Assembly (NCBI GenBank): GCA_031288435.1
Contig: JAITRK010000006.1
Coordinates: forward strand, 1-6,506
Origin: Holosporaceae bacterium
Lineage (GTDB): Bacteria > Pseudomonadota > Alphaproteobacteria > UBA3830
Direction: 5' to 3'
DNA: 6,506 nt
Notes under the pieces: generated by a model
The model's input: only the letters and a program-made list of their open reading frames with translations
Told to the model about the DNA's origin: nothing
Database searches by the model: none
Shown: in pieces, positions 4,947-6,506 of the stretch
Position numbering within the stretch: the first letter of the stretch is position 1
Layout of the letters: each line of letters opens with the position of its first letter
Program-made: the position numbers and the translations under genes

Positions 4947-6111
4947 TACCTGCGGCCTCCTTCCCATATTTTACGCACAAAGTAGTGATGTCGTCCGACT
5001 GTGGTGCCCCATCTGCAAACCGACGGATTGATTTAAGTATTTCAGCGGTAAGTTCTTTTGGTTCTGCGGTAGCATGTTCTCCGAGAACAGTGGCAAAGCG
5101 CTCGAAATCATATTCTTTACCTTGCTTATCAGCAGCCTCCGGAACGCCGTCTGTATACAGAAGAATCGTCTCGTTATTAACGAAGCTATGTTGATGATCA
5201 ACGAAATCAACTCCGTCGAATATTCCCAGCGCCATGCCAGGATCGCACTCCATAAATTCAGGCGCCTGTCCAGGTCGCAGCGATGCTATCGGCAGATGTC
5301 CGGCGTTTGTGTAAATAATTTCGTGTTTTTCCATATCCACAATGCCGTACATGGCCGTAACGAACATGGTGGTGACATTTTCTTGACATATCATGAAATT
5401 TACATGTTTGAAGCATTCGGCTGGCGACGCGTATACACGGGAAAGGGATTTTATGAGGGTTTTGGCGATGGTGGCAAACATTGCGGCAGAGACGTTTTTT
5501 CCAGAAACGTCCGCAATTACCACTCCCAATTTCGTCTCGTTCAGCCAGAAATAATCATAAAAATCGCCTCCAACCTCCGCAGCCGGAGTGGTATCGGCGT
5601 ATAGATCAATGCATCCTTTCTTTACCACGTTTCCAGGCAGAATACTTCTCTGTAATTTGGCGGAAACGTCCAATTCGTCAGAAATAGCAGATAATCTTTT
5701 ATTAGTCGCTTCCGCATGCTTGAGACCGGCGACAACCCTGGCGGTTTTCTCGAGGGTATCCGATAAATCTTTGAAATCAATTGGTTTTATGACGAAATCG
5801 TGGGCTCCGCCGCGCATGACGGCTCTTAGTGTATTCATGTCTCCATAGGCGGAAACCACCACGGATCTCATTAGCGGATATTTTTCCTTCAGGTGGCTGA
5901 TGAAACTTATGCCGTCCATGCCGTCTACATTTATGTCCGAAAGAAAGATATCAAATGCGCCATCCTGTAGCTGTATTTGTACTTCGTCCATGCAGGTGGC
6001 AAATGAAAATTCATAGGTATTGCTGGATATCTGGTGACGAAACTTTTGAGTAAAAAGGTCCCTTGTATCAGGTTCGTCGTCCAACACTAATATTTTTGCT
6101 GCTATCGCCAC
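4936..6111 (-). CDS. Response regulator with PP2C/SpoIIE-type serine phosphatase (RsbU-like output)
   Basis: A 391-aa, two-domain cytoplasmic protein. Residues 6-122 are a receiver: acidic pair Asp11-Asp12, phospho-acceptor Asp59 in LSDINVDG, Ser87 and Lys109 in VIKP. Residues 124-155 form a heptad-like linker ending in LQRSILPG, as in many REC-phosphatase proteins. Residues 165-383 are the PPM phosphatase: EVGGDFYD (179-186) with Asp183, DVSGKNVSAAMF (201-212) with Asp201, TNAGHLP (268-274), LLYTDGVPEA (317-326) with Asp321, and SDDIT (372-376). All metal-binding acids are present. It should dephosphorylate the STAS protein encoded two genes downstream when its receiver is activated by an unidentified histidine kinase; none is in the window. 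The start is GTG 6111, supported by GGAGAAG (- strand, 6118-6124) six nt upstream. It is first in the - strand block and divergent from dnaQ. Confidence 0.95.
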   Translation of the reverse strand: MAIAAKILVLDDEPDTRDLFTQKFRHQISSNTYEFSFATCMDEVQIQLQDGAFDIFLSDINVDGMDGISFISHLKEKYPLMRSVVVSAYGDMNTLRAVMRGGAHDFVIKPIDFKDLSDTLEKTARVVAGLKHAEATNKRLSAISDELDVSAKLQRSILPGNVVKKGCIDLYADTTPAAEVGGDFYDYFWLNETKLGVVIADVSGKNVSAAMFATIAKTLIKSLSRVYASPAECFKHVNFMICQENVTTMFVTAMYGIVDMEKHEIIYTNAGHLPIASLRPGQAPEFMECDPGMALGIFDGVDFVDHQHSFVNNETILLYTDGVPEAADKQGKEYDFERFATVLGEHATAEPKELTAEILKSIRRFADGAPQSDDITTLCVKYGKEAAGNAI

Positions 6112-6139
6112 TTAATACTTCTCCGAAAAATGCTATAAT
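6112..6139 (+). promoter_or_regulatory. Probable dnaQ promoter
   Basis: A perfect -10 hexamer TATAAT (6134-6139) lies 31 bp upstream of the dnaQ ATG. The best -35 is TTAATA (6112-6117), four of six matches at 16-bp spacing. The -35 touches the GTG start and Shine-Dalgarno area of the divergent response regulator gene. I do not see an equally good - strand promoter in the 59-bp gap; TTTATA at 6161-6166 (TATAAA on the - strand) is a weak candidate. Confidence 0.5.
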
Positions 6140-6155
6140 TCGCATGATCGCATGA
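6140..6155. repeat. Tandem octamer TCGCATGA x2
   Basis: Two perfect adjacent copies of TCGCATGA (6140-6147 and 6148-6155) start at the base after the -10 hexamer and end at the dnaQ Shine-Dalgarno AAAAGG (6155-6160). They would cover the transcription start. A direct repeat here could be an operator for a regulator binding in tandem; chance duplication is also possible. Confidence 0.4.
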
Positions 6156-6170
6156 AAAGGTTTATAATTT

Positions 6171-6506
6171 ATGATTATGCCCAAAAAACAGCGTGAAATC
6201 GTACTAGATACTGAAACGACAGGGCTTAACCACTCCGACGGAGATAGAATTATTGATGTGGCATGCGTCGAATTGATCAACCATATTCCAACTGGCAACA
6301 ACTATCAGGCTTACATCAATCCCATGAGAAAAATGCATGCGGACGCCGTGGCCATAAGCGGCTTGACCGACGAATTTCTTTCCGATAAACCTGTATTTCA
6401 CGAAATAGTCGACGATTTTTTAGCCTTTGTCGGCGATGGTACTCTGGTAATCCATAACGCAAAATTTGACGTGGAATTTTTAAACAGCGAATTATCACGC
6501 CTGAAT
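6171..6506 (+). CDS. dnaQ: DNA polymerase III epsilon subunit (3'-5' proofreading exonuclease), 5' part
   Basis: The first 112 codons are present; the gene runs off the right edge (family length is about 230-250 aa). The Exo I motif IVLDTETTGLN (residues 10-20) has metal ligands Asp13 and Glu15. GDRIIDVACVELINHIPTG (24-42) and the INP element (49-51) are typical of DnaQ, and the Exo II motif HNAKFDVEFL (95-104) has Asp100. The Exo III His and Asp lie beyond the edge. The usual HGLT element reads SGLT (63-66). The protein proofreads in the replicative polymerase core, bound to the alpha subunit. ATG 6171 is chosen because AAAAGG (6155-6160) is 10 nt upstream; ATG 6177 would be 16 nt away. It is transcribed away from the signalling operon and is not functionally related to it. 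Confidence 0.95.
   Translation, partial: MIMPKKQREIVLDTETTGLNHSDGDRIIDVACVELINHIPTGNNYQAYINPMRKMHADAVAISGLTDEFLSDKPVFHEIVDDFLAFVGDGTLVIHNAKFDVEFLNSELSRLN

Noticed and set aside
4947..4967. Longer start of the HATPase gene at 4967
   Set aside because: The strong AGGAGG site lies between the two ATGs and fits only the start at 4946; the added residues are not part of the HATPase fold.
5074..5604. 176-codon open frame on the + strand
   Set aside because: It lies fully antisense to the phosphatase domain of the response regulator, whose catalytic motifs are intact, and its translation shows no recognisable domain.
1..6506. CRISPR arrays, tRNA, rRNA, riboswitches, defence systems
   Set aside because: I saw no regularly spaced repeats, cloverleaf-like tRNA sequence, rRNA stretches or defence-gene motifs on either strand.

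Overview
The window looks like a piece of a host-associated or reduced alphaproteobacterial chromosome. The evidence is a dnaQ of alphaproteobacterial character at the right edge, an ankyrin-repeat gene, a worn-down transposase fragment and several small broken genes on the left, and moderate-to-low GC with AT-rich gaps. The taxonomic call is inference from gene content; a Holosporales- or Rickettsiales-like endosymbiont would fit, but nothing here proves it.

Layout. Positions 1-1292 are a decaying region: a possible 3' end of an edge-truncated gene (2-235), an AT-rich inverted repeat (211-252), an ankyrin-repeat pseudogene (416-793, + strand), a hairpin (804-832), an IS481-like transposase remnant (849-1052, - strand) and a frameshifted small lipoprotein gene (1085-1292, + strand). 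Positions 1279-6111 hold six intact genes, all on the - strand. In transcription order they are: a response regulator with a PP2C/SpoIIE-type phosphatase, an RsbW-like HATPase kinase, an RsbV-like STAS protein, a patatin-like phospholipase, an ABC permease and an ABC ATP-binding protein. A 59-bp divergent intergenic region (6112-6170) separates this block from dnaQ (6171 to the right edge, + strand), the proofreading subunit of DNA polymerase III.

How the genes work together. The first three - strand genes overlap or are 1 nt apart and form a complete partner-switching module: phosphorylation of the receiver should control the phosphatase, the phosphatase would remove phosphate from the STAS protein, and the STAS protein would then compete for the kinase and release the kinase's real target. 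No sigma factor or other target lies in the window, so the output is unknown. The patatin gene follows after 45 bp and may be read from the same transcript. The permease and ATPase match the putative Trp/Tyr-type (COG4120/COG1101) ABC importer family. The usual substrate-binding protein gene is missing here, and the ATPase has lost the consensus in four nucleotide-handling motifs while its reading frame stays open. A 138-bp gap with two hairpins separates patatin from the permease.

The points most worth a second look are the motif-degenerate but uninterrupted ATPase, the orphan partner-switching operon linked to a patatin, and the frameshifted lipoprotein and ankyrin genes.
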